Notes under the pieces: model-generated
Seen by the model: only the letters and a program-made list of their open reading frames with translations
Told to the model about the DNA's origin: nothing
Database searches by the model: none
Shown: positions 26,748-35,014 of the stretch, one piece after another
Position numbering within the stretch: the stretch's first letter is position 1
Layout of the letters: each line of letters begins with the position of its first letter
Translations under genes and position numbers: made by a program
NCBI RefSeq assembly: GCF_000421645.1
Contig: NZ_ATXK01000006.1
Location: 124,001-188,000, forward strand
Source: Aurantimonas coralicida DSM 14790
GTDB lineage: Bacteria; Pseudomonadota; Alphaproteobacteria; Rhizobiales; Rhizobiaceae
Reading direction: 5' to 3'
DNA length: 64,000 nucleotides

Positions 26748-27818
26748 CTATTCGCCCGCGAGGCAACTCCGCAGCGAGCCGGCCAGATTGCCGATCAGGG
26801 TGAAATACAGCTCCGGCCCCTCGGGGATGTCTGCGCCTTCCGGGTCGAGCACGCCGGAACGCGCCGCCGATCCCTCGATCGCCACGTCGACGAGCTGCGG
26901 CTCGAACTGGGGTTCGGCGAAGACGCAGGCAGCGCGGCTGTCGCGCACCTTCGCCTGGATCTCGGCGATCCGCTGGGCGCCCGGAAGCCGATCGGGGCTG
27001 ACGGTGATCGAGCCCGCCGCCTTCACGTCGAAGCGGTGCTCGAAATACTGGTAGGCGTCGTGGAAGACGATAAAGGGCGTGCCGCGGACCTCGGCGAGCT
27101 GCCCGTCGATCTCGGCGATCAGCCCTGCCAGCCGCGCGTCGAGCTCTTTGGCATTTTCCTGGTACGTGGCGGCGTTCTCGGGGTCGGCATCCGCCAGGAC
27201 GCTGGCAATATGCGCGGTCATGGCGCGGGCATTCAGCGGGTCGAGCCAGACATGCATGTCCAGCTCGCCATGACCGTGGTCATGCGCATCCGCGCGATGG
27301 TCGCCCTCGTGACCGGCATGAGCATCCACTTCCCCGGCGTGCCCTCCGTCCTTGTGGTCGCCGTCGGCCTGCGCATGGTCTTCATGGCCGGTCTCGCCAT
27401 GCTCACGGCCCTCATGCCCGGCCTTGTCGTCTCCCTCATCCTCATGCTCCTCGAACGGACCGCCCTCGCGGAAGGGCAGTGTTTCCAGGCCCGGCGTGTC
27501 GACCAGTTCAACGCTGGTGGCGTCGCTCGCCATCGTTCCGATCGGCTTGACGAGGAACGTCTCCAGCGCATCGCCGACCCAGAAGACGATGTCGGCGTCC
27601 TGCAGGGCTGCGGCATCCGACGGCTTCATGGCGTAGGTATGCGGCGACGCCGAACCCGCGACCAGCAGCGTCGGCTCGCCGACGCCCGCCATGACCGACG
27701 AGACGAGCGAATGGACCGGCTTGATCGACGCAATGACCTTGGGCGCCTCGGCCTGTGCCGGCGCGAAGGAGGCCAGCGACGTGGCGCTGGCGAGAAGCAG
27801 GAGGCGAAGCATGCGCAT
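26748..27818 (-). CDS. znuA: Zinc ABC transporter substrate-binding protein ZnuA
   Basis: 356 residues from the ATG at 27818, which has GGAAGG upstream; a TTG at 27839 would be the only longer start. A signal peptide ends near APAQA. The cluster A-I metal-binding fold shows IKPVHSLVSSVM (first His ligand), then a very long His/Asp/Glu-rich loop (about residues 115-185), then LDMHVWLDP and FHDAYQYFEHR with further ligands. The loop is a zinc-trapping feature of ZnuA. It diverges from znuCB-zur over two Zur-box-like palindromes. Confidence 0.96.
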   Translation of the reverse strand: MRMLRLLLLASATSLASFAPAQAEAPKVIASIKPVHSLVSSVMAGVGEPTLLVAGSASPHTYAMKPSDAAALQDADIVFWVGDALETFLVKPIGTMASDATSVELVDTPGLETLPFREGGPFEEHEDEGDDKAGHEGREHGETGHEDHAQADGDHKDGGHAGEVDAHAGHEGDHRADAHDHGHGELDMHVWLDPLNARAMTAHIASVLADADPENAATYQENAKELDARLAGLIAEIDGQLAEVRGTPFIVFHDAYQYFEHRFDVKAAGSITVSPDRLPGAQRIAEIQAKVRDSRAACVFAEPQFEPQLVDVAIEGSAARSGVLDPEGADIPEGPELYFTLIGNLAGSLRSCLAGE

Positions 27819-27852
27819 GGGAGAACCTTCCAGTGTCAAAACGGAGCGATAT

Positions 27853-27889
27853 GTTATGTCATAACGTCTGGCTTGCGTAATGCTATAAC
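27853..27889. promoter_or_regulatory. Two tandem Zur boxes between znuA and znuC
   Basis: GTTATG-T-CATAAC at 27853-27865 is a perfect 6-bp palindrome around one base. A second, weaker copy GTAATG-C-TATAAC is at 27877-27889, 24 bases centre to centre. Both match the AT-rich palindrome recognised by alphaproteobacterial Zur. They sit in the 113-bp divergent gap, so zinc-loaded Zur should repress both znuA and znuCB-zur. Confidence 0.85.
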
Positions 27890-27931
27890 GTCTGCCATAT
27901 CGCCCGACAAGCCCTCATTCGCAGGTATCGC

Positions 27932-28849
27932 ATGCGCCACCAGCCTCCGACGGAACCGAACGCCCTGGTTGAAATGCGGGGGGTCGGCGTGCGCCGGTCC
28001 GGCCGCTGGCTGGTGCGCGGCATCGACCTGACCTTGCGGCGCGGCGAGATCGTCACGCTGATCGGGCCGAACGGCTCCGGCAAGTCGACGACGGCCCGCA
28101 GCGCCATCGGCGTGCTGACCCCGGACGAGGGCACGGTGCGCCGCGCCGCGAAGCTGACCATCGGCTATGTCCCCCAGAAGCTGTCCATCGACTGGACCCT
28201 GCCGCTGAGCGTCGAACGGCTGATGACCCTGACCAAACCGGCCACGCGGTCCGCCGTCGAGGCGGCGCTGGCGCGCGTCGGCATCGGGCATCTGGCACGC
28301 TCGGAAGTGCATCACCTGTCCGGTGGCGAGTTCCAGCGGGCGCTGCTGGCCCGCGCCATGCTGCGCAAGCCCGATCTCCTGGTCCTCGACGAACCGGTGC
28401 AGGGCGTCGACTTTTCCGGCGAGGTGGCACTCTACGATTTGATCTCCGACATCCGGGACAGCGAGGGCTGCGGCATCCTGCTGGTCTCCCACGACCTGCA
28501 CGTGGTGATGGCCAAGACCGACACGGTGGTCTGCCTCAACGGCCATGTCTGCTGCCAGGGCTCGCCCCAGTCGGTCGCGTCCTCGCCGGCCTATCAGCGC
28601 ATGTTCGGACCCCGCGCCGCCGAGACGCTGGCGATCTACGCCCATCATCACGATCATGCCCATCTGCCCGACGGGCGGGTGCGCTTCGCCGACGGCACCA
28701 TCGGCGACGAATGCACCCCCGTCACCGGGCACCGTGGCGCGCACGATCACCACGCCGGCCATGACCATCATCACCACGGGCCGCACGCGTCACCGGCCGA
28801 AGCCGAGAACGCGGGCACGACTAGCAAGGAGCCCGTCGATGCTCGATGA
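27932..28849 (+). CDS. znuC: Zinc ABC transporter ATPase ZnuC with His-rich tail
   Basis: 305 residues. Walker A GPNGSGKSTT, signature HLSGGEFQR, Walker B LLVLDEPVQGV and the H-loop VSHDLHVVM are all present in the first 210 residues. The end of the protein (from about residue 245) is rich in His and Asp (HHHDHAH, then HDHHAGHDHHHHG), an extension seen in many ZnuC proteins and probably a cytoplasmic zinc buffer. It overlaps znuB by 11 bases. Confidence 0.95.
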   Translation: MRHQPPTEPNALVEMRGVGVRRSGRWLVRGIDLTLRRGEIVTLIGPNGSGKSTTARSAIGVLTPDEGTVRRAAKLTIGYVPQKLSIDWTLPLSVERLMTLTKPATRSAVEAALARVGIGHLARSEVHHLSGGEFQRALLARAMLRKPDLLVLDEPVQGVDFSGEVALYDLISDIRDSEGCGILLVSHDLHVVMAKTDTVVCLNGHVCCQGSPQSVASSPAYQRMFGPRAAETLAIYAHHHDHAHLPDGRVRFADGTIGDECTPVTGHRGAHDHHAGHDHHHHGPHASPAEAENAGTTSKEPVDAR

Positions 28850-29663
28850 TTTCTTCGTCCGCGCGGTGCTCGCCGGCATCGGCATCGCGCTGGTCGCGGG
28901 CCCGCTCGGCTGCTTCGTCGTCTGGCGGCGCATGGCCTATTTCGGCGACACCATGGCCCATTCGGCGCTGCTCGGCGTCGCCCTCTCCACTGCCTTCGAG
29001 ATCGACCTGATGCTGGGCGTTTTCGGCGTCGCCGCGATCGTCGCCGCCGCGCTGGTCCTCCTGCAGCGGCGTGGCGGGCTCTCCACCGATGCGCTGCTGG
29101 GCATCCTGTCCCATTCCACGCTCGCCCTCGGACTGGTGCTGATCGCCTTCATGACCTGGGTGCGGATCGATTTGATGGGCTTCCTCTTCGGCGACATTCT
29201 TGCCGTCTCCCGCGTCGATCTCCTGGCGATCTATCTCGGTGGGGTGGTGATTCTCGTCAGCATGCTGTTCCTGTGGCGCCCGCTGCTGGCGTCGACGGTC
29301 AGTTCGGAGCTCGCCGAGGCCGAGGGCCTTTCGCCCGAGCGGACCCGCTTCCTGTTCATGCTGCTGATGGCGCTGGTCATCGCCATCGCCATGAAGATCG
29401 TCGGCATCCTGCTGATCACCTCGCTGCTGATCATCCCCGCCGCCACCGCCCGGCGCTTCGCCGCGACGCCGGAGCTGATGGCGCTGCTGGCCGCCGGAAT
29501 CGGCGCGGCGGCGGCGGCGGGCGGCCTCTTCGGCTCGCTGCATTTCGACACGCCGTCGGGCCCGTCCATCGTCGTCGCCGCGCTCGTCCTGTTCCTTGTC
29601 AGCCTGCTGCCTTGGCCGCTGCGCGGCGCAGCGCGCGACCCGGCCGCGGAGGCATCGCGATGA
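28839..29663 (+). CDS. znuB: Zinc ABC transporter permease ZnuB
   Basis: 274 residues from the ATG at 28839, which has AAGGAG upstream and lies inside the end of znuC. Seven to nine hydrophobic segments. GPLGCFVVWRRMAYFGDTMAHSALLGV is a family hallmark spread over residues 20-50, and KIVGILLITSLLIIPAATARR (shown in part by ILLITSLLIIPA) is the coupling region. It forms the zinc channel with ZnuC on the cytoplasmic face. ATGA overlap with zur follows. Confidence 0.95.
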   Translation: MLDDFFVRAVLAGIGIALVAGPLGCFVVWRRMAYFGDTMAHSALLGVALSTAFEIDLMLGVFGVAAIVAAALVLLQRRGGLSTDALLGILSHSTLALGLVLIAFMTWVRIDLMGFLFGDILAVSRVDLLAIYLGGVVILVSMLFLWRPLLASTVSSELAEAEGLSPERTRFLFMLLMALVIAIAMKIVGILLITSLLIIPAATARRFAATPELMALLAAGIGAAAAAGGLFGSLHFDTPSGPSIVVAALVLFLVSLLPWPLRGAARDPAAEASR

Positions 29664-30073
29664 GCGCCCGACCGAATCTCACCCGCAACCAGAGCCTCGT
29701 CTTCGACACGCTCGACGGGGCGGACGAACCGCTGAGCGCCTACACCATCCTCGATCGTCTGCGCGACGAGGGGTTTCGCGCGCCGCTGCAGGTCTATCGC
29801 GCCCTCGACAAGCTGATCGATTGCGGCCTGATCCACCGGATCGACAGCCGCAAGGCTTTCGTCGCCTGCACCCATCCGGGCGAACATCACGGCAGCGCCA
29901 TGATCGCCTTTGGCATCTGCGAATCCTGCGCCCGCGTCTGGGAATTCTCCGACGATGTGATCTGCGAGAGGCTGCAGGGCTGGGCGGAATCGGAAGGGTT
30001 CCGGCCGGTGCGCACCTCGATCGAGATCAACGGCCGCTGCGCCGAATGCAGCCGGAACGAGGCCGGAACCTGA
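29660..30073 (+). CDS. zur: Zinc uptake regulator Zur (Fur family)
   Basis: 137 residues. The winged-helix N-terminus (LTRNQSLVFDTL, then PLQVYRALDKLIDCGLIHRI) is followed by the dimerisation domain with His-rich CTHPGEHHGS and two cysteine pairs, CESC and CAEC, expected for the structural zinc site. It is co-translated with znuB (ATGA). With zinc bound it should repress from the palindromes between znuA and znuC, forming a closed feedback loop. Confidence 0.95.
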   Translation: MSARPNLTRNQSLVFDTLDGADEPLSAYTILDRLRDEGFRAPLQVYRALDKLIDCGLIHRIDSRKAFVACTHPGEHHGSAMIAFGICESCARVWEFSDDVICERLQGWAESEGFRPVRTSIEINGRCAECSRNEAGT

Positions 30074-30166
30074 GCCGTCCGGGGCCCGACCGGGAAGCCG
30101 CGATCACCTTGCCGGCACCGCCGGCGGAAAATGCGAAATTTGCACGACAGAATGCGTGATCTGCGC

Positions 30167-30195
30167 TTGCAGGCGAAGGACACCGTCGCTATACA
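30167..30195 (+). promoter_or_regulatory. Putative promoter of tRNA-Pro
   Basis: TTGCAG (30167-30172), a 17-base spacer, and TATACA (30190-30195) lie 16 bases before the mature tRNA 5' end. The -10 box is good and the -35 box partial. Confidence 0.55.
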
Positions 30196-30210
30196 CCGCG
30201 GCGCAGGTCA

Positions 30211-30287
30211 CGGAGTGTAGCGCAGCCTGGTAGCGCACCTCGTTCGGGACGAGGGGGTCGCAGGTTCGAATCCTGCCACTCCGACCA
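30211..30287 (+). tRNA. tRNA-Pro (anticodon CGG)
   Basis: 77-nt cloverleaf with acceptor stem CGGAGTG/CACTCCG, D-arm with GCGCAGCCTGGTAGCGCA, anticodon stem CCTCG/CGAGG with loop TTCGGGA, and T-arm GGTTCGAATCC. The CCA end is encoded. The anticodon CGG reads CCG codons, which are heavily used in this genome. Confidence 0.97.
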
Positions 30288-30462
30288 GCACTTCTCCGAA
30301 GACGGTGTTAGTCTTCGTCGAGCGCACGATTTCCCGATCATTCTCTCAGACGTTCAGTCGCTGTTCTGCGGCGTGCGCGGAAGCTGCCGGCGCAGGCGTT
30401 TCGCGCCTTTGCCCCGCGACGGCCAGGGCAACGCACGCGGGCTCGGCCCTCTCTCGACGCCT

Positions 30463-30486
30463 ATACATCGTGAAAAGCGCATGTAT
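30463..30486. promoter_or_regulatory. Sox-region motif A (ATACAT-N12-ATGTAT) upstream of the MBL gene
   Basis: Perfect inverted half-sites ATACAT (30463-30468) and ATGTAT (30481-30486), 34 bases before the start at 30520. Similar sites with the same 12-base spacing precede soxX and the second YeeE gene. Proposed as a binding site for SoxR. Confidence 0.55.
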
Positions 30487-30519
30487 GAATGCGGCCAACG
30501 GGTTTGACGGGAGGATGCC

Positions 30520-31422
30520 ATGATCACGCGACGCAATCTGATGGTTGGCGGGGCCGCCCTGGCCGGCGCGATCGCGGCCGGGGGTACGGTCCGCGCGGCA
30601 TCGCCGGCCGATCCGCTGGCGACACTCAGCGACGGTCATCTGGAACTGCCGGCGTCGTTTCTCCTGTCCCGCCTGCCGGACGAGGATCGCGGGCAACTCG
30701 GTCTTCCGGCGACGGGCGAGGGGGCGGTGCTGACGCCGCCCTGCAATCTGACCCTTTACCGCAGCGGCGAGCGTCTGGTCCTGTTCGATGCCGGCTCCGG
30801 CCCGAACTTCATGCCGAGCGCCGGCCGCCTGCCGGACAGTCTCGACGCGGCGGGCATCGACCCCGGCGCGATCACCGACGTCATCTTCACCCACGCCCAT
30901 CCCGATCACATCTGGGGCGTCCTCGACGATTTCGACGAGGTCGCCTTTCCCGGGGCGGCCTTTCACGTCTGTCGCACCGAGTGGGATTTCTGGCGCTCCG
31001 AGGCGGCGCTGACCGGATTGCCGGAGGAGCGGCAGAGCTTCGTGGTCGGGGCGCGCAGCCGCTTCGATGCCATCGAAGAGAGGACCACGCTGTTCGACGC
31101 CGGTTCCGAGCCCGTTGCCGGCGTCGAGGCGATGGCGGCGTTCGGGCACACGCCGGGCCATTGCGCCTTCGTGCTGCACGGCCTCGATGCGCCGGCGATG
31201 GTGGTCGGCGACGCCATCTCCAACGACCCGGTCTCTTTCGCACGGCCGGATCTGCCATGGGGCGCCGACCAGGACCCCGAGATGGGCGCGGCGACCCGCC
31301 GCCGTCTGCTCGACCGCCTGGCGGCCGACAGGCTGCGCTTCGTCGGCTTCCACCTGCCGCAGGGCGGGCTGGGCCGTGTCGAGGCGGACGGAAACGCCTA
31401 TCGCTTCGTGCCGGAAGCGTGA
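30520..31422 (+). CDS. Exported metallo-beta-lactamase-fold hydrolase next to sox genes
   Basis: 300 residues. The N-terminus ITRRNLMVGGAALAGAIAAG is a twin-arginine signal, so the protein should be periplasmic. HAHPDHIWG is the metal-binding motif, HTPGHCAF the next His ligand and VVGDAIS the bridging Asp; FVGFHLPQGG has the last His. The start has GGAGG-like GGGAGGATGCC upstream. The layout resembles SoxH-type sulfur-island hydrolases, but no substrate can be given. The shared ATACAT motif in its promoter ties it to the sox regulon. Confidence 0.88.
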   Translation: MITRRNLMVGGAALAGAIAAGGTVRAASPADPLATLSDGHLELPASFLLSRLPDEDRGQLGLPATGEGAVLTPPCNLTLYRSGERLVLFDAGSGPNFMPSAGRLPDSLDAAGIDPGAITDVIFTHAHPDHIWGVLDDFDEVAFPGAAFHVCRTEWDFWRSEAALTGLPEERQSFVVGARSRFDAIEERTTLFDAGSEPVAGVEAMAAFGHTPGHCAFVLHGLDAPAMVVGDAISNDPVSFARPDLPWGADQDPEMGAATRRRLLDRLAADRLRFVGFHLPQGGLGRVEADGNAYRFVPEA

Positions 31423-31423
31423 G

Positions 31424-32521
31424 CTATTCGGCCGGCCGCCGCTCGATGCCGCGGAAGGCGTGGCGGATCGAGCCTTCGAGAATATAGGCGAGGCCCAGCC
31501 GCGCGCCGATGGCGATCGAGATCAGCACGATCGGCGCCGAGATGGTGAGCAACGAGGCGGCCGAGATGCCCTGGCCGATCGTGCAGCCCAGCGAGAACAC
31601 GCCGCCCACCCCCATCAGCATGGCGCCGACGAGGTGCCGCGACAGCTCGCGGGCGTCGTCGCAGGCTTCCCAGCGCACATCGCCGCGACGCCAGGCGGCA
31701 AGCGCCGCGCCGATGACCACGCCGAGGACGAGCCCGACGCCGTAATCGGGGAGGACGCCGGTATAGGCGACGATCTGCAAGATCAGGTCGCCGGGCGGTA
31801 CCACGAAGGAGGCGCTTTCCACCTGCACCGGCGCGAAGGAGAGGCCGGCGACATGCGTCGTCGCCAGCCAGCCGAAGGCCACGGCCGCGCCGATGACGAT
31901 GCCGGCGAGGAGCTTGCCGCGGTCGGCGCGGAAACTGGCGGAGCGGAAGACCCAGGTGCCGAGCGCCGCGAGGACGACGAGGCTCATCAGCCATCTGAGG
32001 TCGCGGCCGGCAAGCGCGCTGGCGACGGCGCCGAGCGTCTGGTCGGGCGCCCCGAGCCGGGTCAGGTCGTAGGCCTGCGAATCGACGAGGGCGACGCGGC
32101 CGAGCGCCAGAATGCCGCGCTGGGCGGCGAGAGCCGACAGGCCGAGAACGATGATGACCACCAGCCCGCGCAGCGAGCCGCCACCCAGCCGCACCAGCGC
32201 GCCGAAGCCGCAGGTGCCGACCAGTGCCATGCCGACACCGAAGGCGAGGCCGCCGAGGATCGCCCCGGTCCAGCCGAAGGCGGGGGTGAGATAGAAGCTC
32301 TGCTCCGGGGTGAACTGCCCGGCAAGGACGAGAAGCTGGGTGAGCAGGATAGCGACGAGAATGGCGAGGCCCCAGGCGCGCAGGCCGTTGTCGTCGCCGG
32401 CGTACCAGCGTCGTTCCAGCGCCGAGAGGGTGCAGAAATGATGTCTGCGGGCGACATAGCCCATCGCCGTGCCGGCGAGCAGTCCCGCCAGCGGCAGCGC
32501 AAGGCCGCTTTCCACCAGCAT
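31424..32521 (-). CDS. soxT: YeeE/YedE-family sulfur-compound transporter SoxT
   Basis: 365 residues from the ATG at 32521 (GGGAGG seven bases upstream); an ATG at 32557 is possible. About ten hydrophobic segments with the YeeE/TsuA cysteine pattern: Cys30 in HHFCTLSA, then VGTCGFGALVRLG, then FSLGCTIGQG. TsuA-type proteins take up thiosulfate by passing it between such cysteines. It follows soxS and soxR on the same strand, giving the order soxS-R-T known from Pseudaminobacter. Its stop is one base from the stop of the convergent MBL gene. Confidence 0.88.
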   Translation of the reverse strand: MLVESGLALPLAGLLAGTAMGYVARRHHFCTLSALERRWYAGDDNGLRAWGLAILVAILLTQLLVLAGQFTPEQSFYLTPAFGWTGAILGGLAFGVGMALVGTCGFGALVRLGGGSLRGLVVIIVLGLSALAAQRGILALGRVALVDSQAYDLTRLGAPDQTLGAVASALAGRDLRWLMSLVVLAALGTWVFRSASFRADRGKLLAGIVIGAAVAFGWLATTHVAGLSFAPVQVESASFVVPPGDLILQIVAYTGVLPDYGVGLVLGVVIGAALAAWRRGDVRWEACDDARELSRHLVGAMLMGVGGVFSLGCTIGQGISAASLLTISAPIVLISIAIGARLGLAYILEGSIRHAFRGIERRPAE

Positions 32522-32637
32522 GTCGGTGCCTCCCGAGCGCCCGAGGGGCGCATCCATCTGCGAGCCTATGCCCGGCCCGCAGCGCTTACAAGCCGATCGC
32601 CGTCGTACCCGGCGGGCTACTCACCCGCCGAAGACGC

Positions 32638-33015
32638 TCAGCGCGGCGCGTCCGGCGCGCCTCTGACGGGCGCGCAGAACAATTCGTACAGCGTCCCGAT
32701 CAGCGACGTGACCTCCTCGCTGGCGAGGCTGTAATAGACCGTGCGCCCCTCGCGCCGCGTCTTGACCAGCCGGTCGAAGCGCAGCCGGGCGAGCTGCTGC
32801 GACACCGCCGCCTGGGGCATCGACAGGATCGACTCGATGTCGCCGACGGAGCGCTCTTTCTCCGACAACAGGCACAGGATGACGAGCCGCGTTTCGTGCG
32901 ACATCGCCTTCAGGAGATCGCTCGCCTTTCGGGCCTGGGCGAAGAACGCCTCGGTCTCCTCCGGAGAGGTCGAGGGATCGAATTTGGGAACGGCCCAGTT
33001 GGTCAGATTGCTCAA
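32638..33015 (-). CDS. soxR: ArsR-family repressor SoxR with persulfide-sensor cysteines
   Basis: About 125 residues if started at the TTG at 33015, one base after the soxS stop; no ATG or GTG fits, so the start is uncertain. The winged helix covers about residues 30-100 (SHETRLVILCLL, PQAAVSQQLARLR, REGRTVYYSL). Two cysteines, Cys48 in VILCLL and Cys114 in ELFCAPV, are 66 residues apart, the same distance as Cys41 and Cys107 of the sulfide sensor SqrR. It should repress sox transcription until persulfide links the cysteines. Named SoxR as in Paracoccus; unrelated to the redox SoxR of E. coli. Confidence 0.9.
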   Translation of the reverse strand: MSNLTNWAVPKFDPSTSPEETEAFFAQARKASDLLKAMSHETRLVILCLLSEKERSVGDIESILSMPQAAVSQQLARLRFDRLVKTRREGRTVYYSLASEEVTSLIGTLYELFCAPVRGAPDAPR

Positions 33016-33016
33016 G

Positions 33017-33472
33017 TCACTCGCTCGGTCGGGTCGGTGCGTGCGAAGCCGCGGTCCTGGCCGGCAGGTCGGCCAGCATGTCGTCGAGAAGGCCCCAGAA
33101 GAAGTCTTCCCCGGGATAGCCGCGCAGCCGCGCGATCTCCCGGTCATTGTCGACCAGAATGAAGGTCGGTGTCACCCGCTCCGGTGCAATATGCTGCAGA
33201 TCGTCCGGCCACGGCTCGCTGACATCGACCCGGCGCAGCGGCGCGGTGCGGCCGGCCTCGGTCTTCGGATAGGCCGGCGCGATCTCGGCGTCGAAGCGCG
33301 CGCACCAGATGCAGCCGGGCCGCTCCAGCATTAGGAGTTCGGCGGCAAGGGACGGGCTTGCGGTCACACCCAGCAGCGTCCATGCGAAGACCGCGGCCAC
33401 GATCGACCGTCCGAATCGCCCAACGGGGCGGCGCGGGCGCCCGGTCAGTGGAATTGCAATAGATGATAACAT
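33017..33472 (-). CDS. soxS: Periplasmic thioredoxin-like protein SoxS
   Basis: 151 residues from the ATG at 33472; the ATG at 33478 lies too close to the AGAAG Shine-Dalgarno. A signal anchor or signal peptide ends near SPSLAAE. The active site is ERPGCIWCARF (CxxC) and VTPTF supplies the cis-Pro loop. In Paracoccus SoxS keeps the Sox machinery, especially SoxYZ, in an active reduced state. It is transcribed away from soxV and precedes soxR by one base. Confidence 0.92.
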   Translation of the reverse strand: MLSSIAIPLTGRPRRPVGRFGRSIVAAVFAWTLLGVTASPSLAAELLMLERPGCIWCARFDAEIAPAYPKTEAGRTAPLRRVDVSEPWPDDLQHIAPERVTPTFILVDNDREIARLRGYPGEDFFWGLLDDMLADLPARTAASHAPTRPSE

Positions 33473-33562
33473 ATGCATTCTTCTATCTAATGGCCGGATC
33501 CCGCCGGAGCAAGCCGGCGACCGTTGCTGGCCTCAGATAAGTTCGCAATCGGAAACGTCCAA

Positions 33563-34297
33563 ATGCTCGATGTCGGCTATGGCGCCGCACTGCTGGCGGG
33601 GCTTCTCAGCTTCGTCTCGCCCTGCGTGTTGCCGATCGTTCCGCCCTATCTCGCCTATCTGGCCGGGCTGAGCTTCGACCAGGTTCGCGAACGCGGCACC
33701 GAACCGGCCGTGGCGCGGCAGATCATGCTGGCCTCGCTGGCCTTCGTGGCCGGTTTCACCACGGTCTTCGTCGCGCTCGGCGCCACGGCGAGCCTGGTCG
33801 GGCAGGTGATCGCCCAATGGTTCGATGTCCTGTCGGTCGTTGCCGGCATTATCATCATCATCATGGGCCTGCACTTTCTCGGCGTCTTCCGGCTGTCGCT
33901 GCTCTACCGCGAGGCGCGGGTGAACGTCGCCCAGAAGCCCGCCGGGCCGCTCGGCGCCTATGTCATCGGCCTCGCCTTCGCCTTCGGCTGGACGCCTTGC
34001 GTCGGGCCGGTGCTGGCGGCAATCCTGTTCGTCGCCGGGTCGCAGGACACCGCCTTGCGCGGCGCCGGGCTGCTGGCCACCTATTCCATCGGGATCGGCG
34101 TGCCGTTCCTGCTGGCCGCCGCCTTCGCCACAAGGTTCCTGGCCTTCGCGGCACGGATGCGCCGGCACATGGCGACGGTCGAGAAGATCATGGGCGGCGC
34201 GCTGGTGTTCACCGGTATCCTGTTCGTCACCGGACAGATGGCCACCATCTCCTACTGGCTGCTCGAGACCTTTCCGGTCTTCGCGACGATCGGCTAG
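33563..34297 (+). CDS. soxV: CcdA-like thiol-disulfide transporter SoxV
   Basis: 244 residues from the ATG at 33563, the start that best matches the family; an in-frame start at 33524 is possible. Six hydrophobic helices with the two half-site cysteines in FVSPCVLPIVPP and FGWTPCVGPVLA. It carries reducing equivalents from cytoplasmic thioredoxin across the inner membrane to SoxW and SoxS. It diverges from soxS and leads the rightward run of sox genes. Confidence 0.94.
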   Translation: MLDVGYGAALLAGLLSFVSPCVLPIVPPYLAYLAGLSFDQVRERGTEPAVARQIMLASLAFVAGFTTVFVALGATASLVGQVIAQWFDVLSVVAGIIIIIMGLHFLGVFRLSLLYREARVNVAQKPAGPLGAYVIGLAFAFGWTPCVGPVLAAILFVAGSQDTALRGAGLLATYSIGIGVPFLLAAAFATRFLAFAARMRRHMATVEKIMGGALVFTGILFVTGQMATISYWLLETFPVFATIG

Positions 34298-34393
34298 AAG
34301 GAAGCCGGCCGCTCCGGGGCGGCGGGCGCATGCAGGGCAGGCGGGGCCTCCAGTCGGTCTCGCCAAGGATGATCGCACGTCGAGGAGGACGAT

Positions 34394-34978
34394 ATGGCAC
34401 GGATCTTCATGCTGTCGCTGGTGGCGTTTCTGGCCGCGATGACGCTGTCTCACGCCGCCGAGATCGGCGACGATGGCCTGCACAAGCAGCCCTGGTTCTC
34501 GCTGTCGTTCCGGGACGTCGCCGAGGACATCGAGACCGCCCGCGAGGAGGGCAAGCGCCTCGCCATCGTCTTCGAGCAGCGCGGCTGCATCTACTGCCGC
34601 AAGATGCACGAGGAGGTGCTGTCCGATCCGCAGGTGCGCGACTACATCACGGCGAATTTCAACGTGGTGCAGTACAACATGTTCGGCGACGAGGAGGTCA
34701 CCGATCTGGACGGATCGTTGCTGTCGGAGAAGACCGCGGCCCGCCGCTGGAGCGTCGTCTTCACCCCGACCATCCTGTTCATGCCGGAAATTGCCCCGGA
34801 GGACGGAACCGTCGGGGAGGCGGCTGTCGCGACCATGCCCGGCGCCTTCGGCAAGTCGACGTTCCTGCATATGTTCCAGTGGGTTCGCAAGAAGGGCTAT
34901 GAGGGCGACGAGCACTTCCAGAAATACCATGCGCGCAAGCTGGCGGCCGACGGCGGGGCGATGGAAACGACCGAATGA
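34394..34978 (+). CDS. soxW: Periplasmic thioredoxin SoxW
   Basis: 194 residues. Signal peptide in the first 20 residues (FMLSLVAFLAAMTLSHAAE). The redox site is EQRGCIYCRKMHEEV, and VVFTPTILF is the cis-Pro loop. SoxW takes electrons from SoxV and reduces the Sox carriers. The ATG at 34394 follows GGAGGACGAT. It lies 97 bases after soxV and 149 before soxX, so soxXYZABCD probably has its own promoter. Confidence 0.92.
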   Translation: MARIFMLSLVAFLAAMTLSHAAEIGDDGLHKQPWFSLSFRDVAEDIETAREEGKRLAIVFEQRGCIYCRKMHEEVLSDPQVRDYITANFNVVQYNMFGDEEVTDLDGSLLSEKTAARRWSVVFTPTILFMPEIAPEDGTVGEAAVATMPGAFGKSTFLHMFQWVRKKGYEGDEHFQKYHARKLAADGGAMETTE

Positions 34979-34984
34979 CTTGCT

Positions 34985-35010
34985 GCAGTGCAGCAAGATT
35001 ATTGCACTGC
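34985..35010. promoter_or_regulatory. Perfect 8-bp inverted repeat in the soxW-soxX gap
   Basis: GCAGTGCA at 34985-34992 and TGCACTGC at 35003-35010, ten bases apart, seven bases after the soxW stop. It could be an operator in the soxX promoter region, or a short hairpin ending soxVW transcripts, although no T-run follows. Confidence 0.55.
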
Positions 35011-35014
35011 TACA

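Noticed and set aside
28640-28849. His-rich end of ZnuC as a possible frameshift or fusion
   Set aside because: His-rich tails are normal for ZnuC, the frame is continuous, and znuB starts inside it in the usual way.
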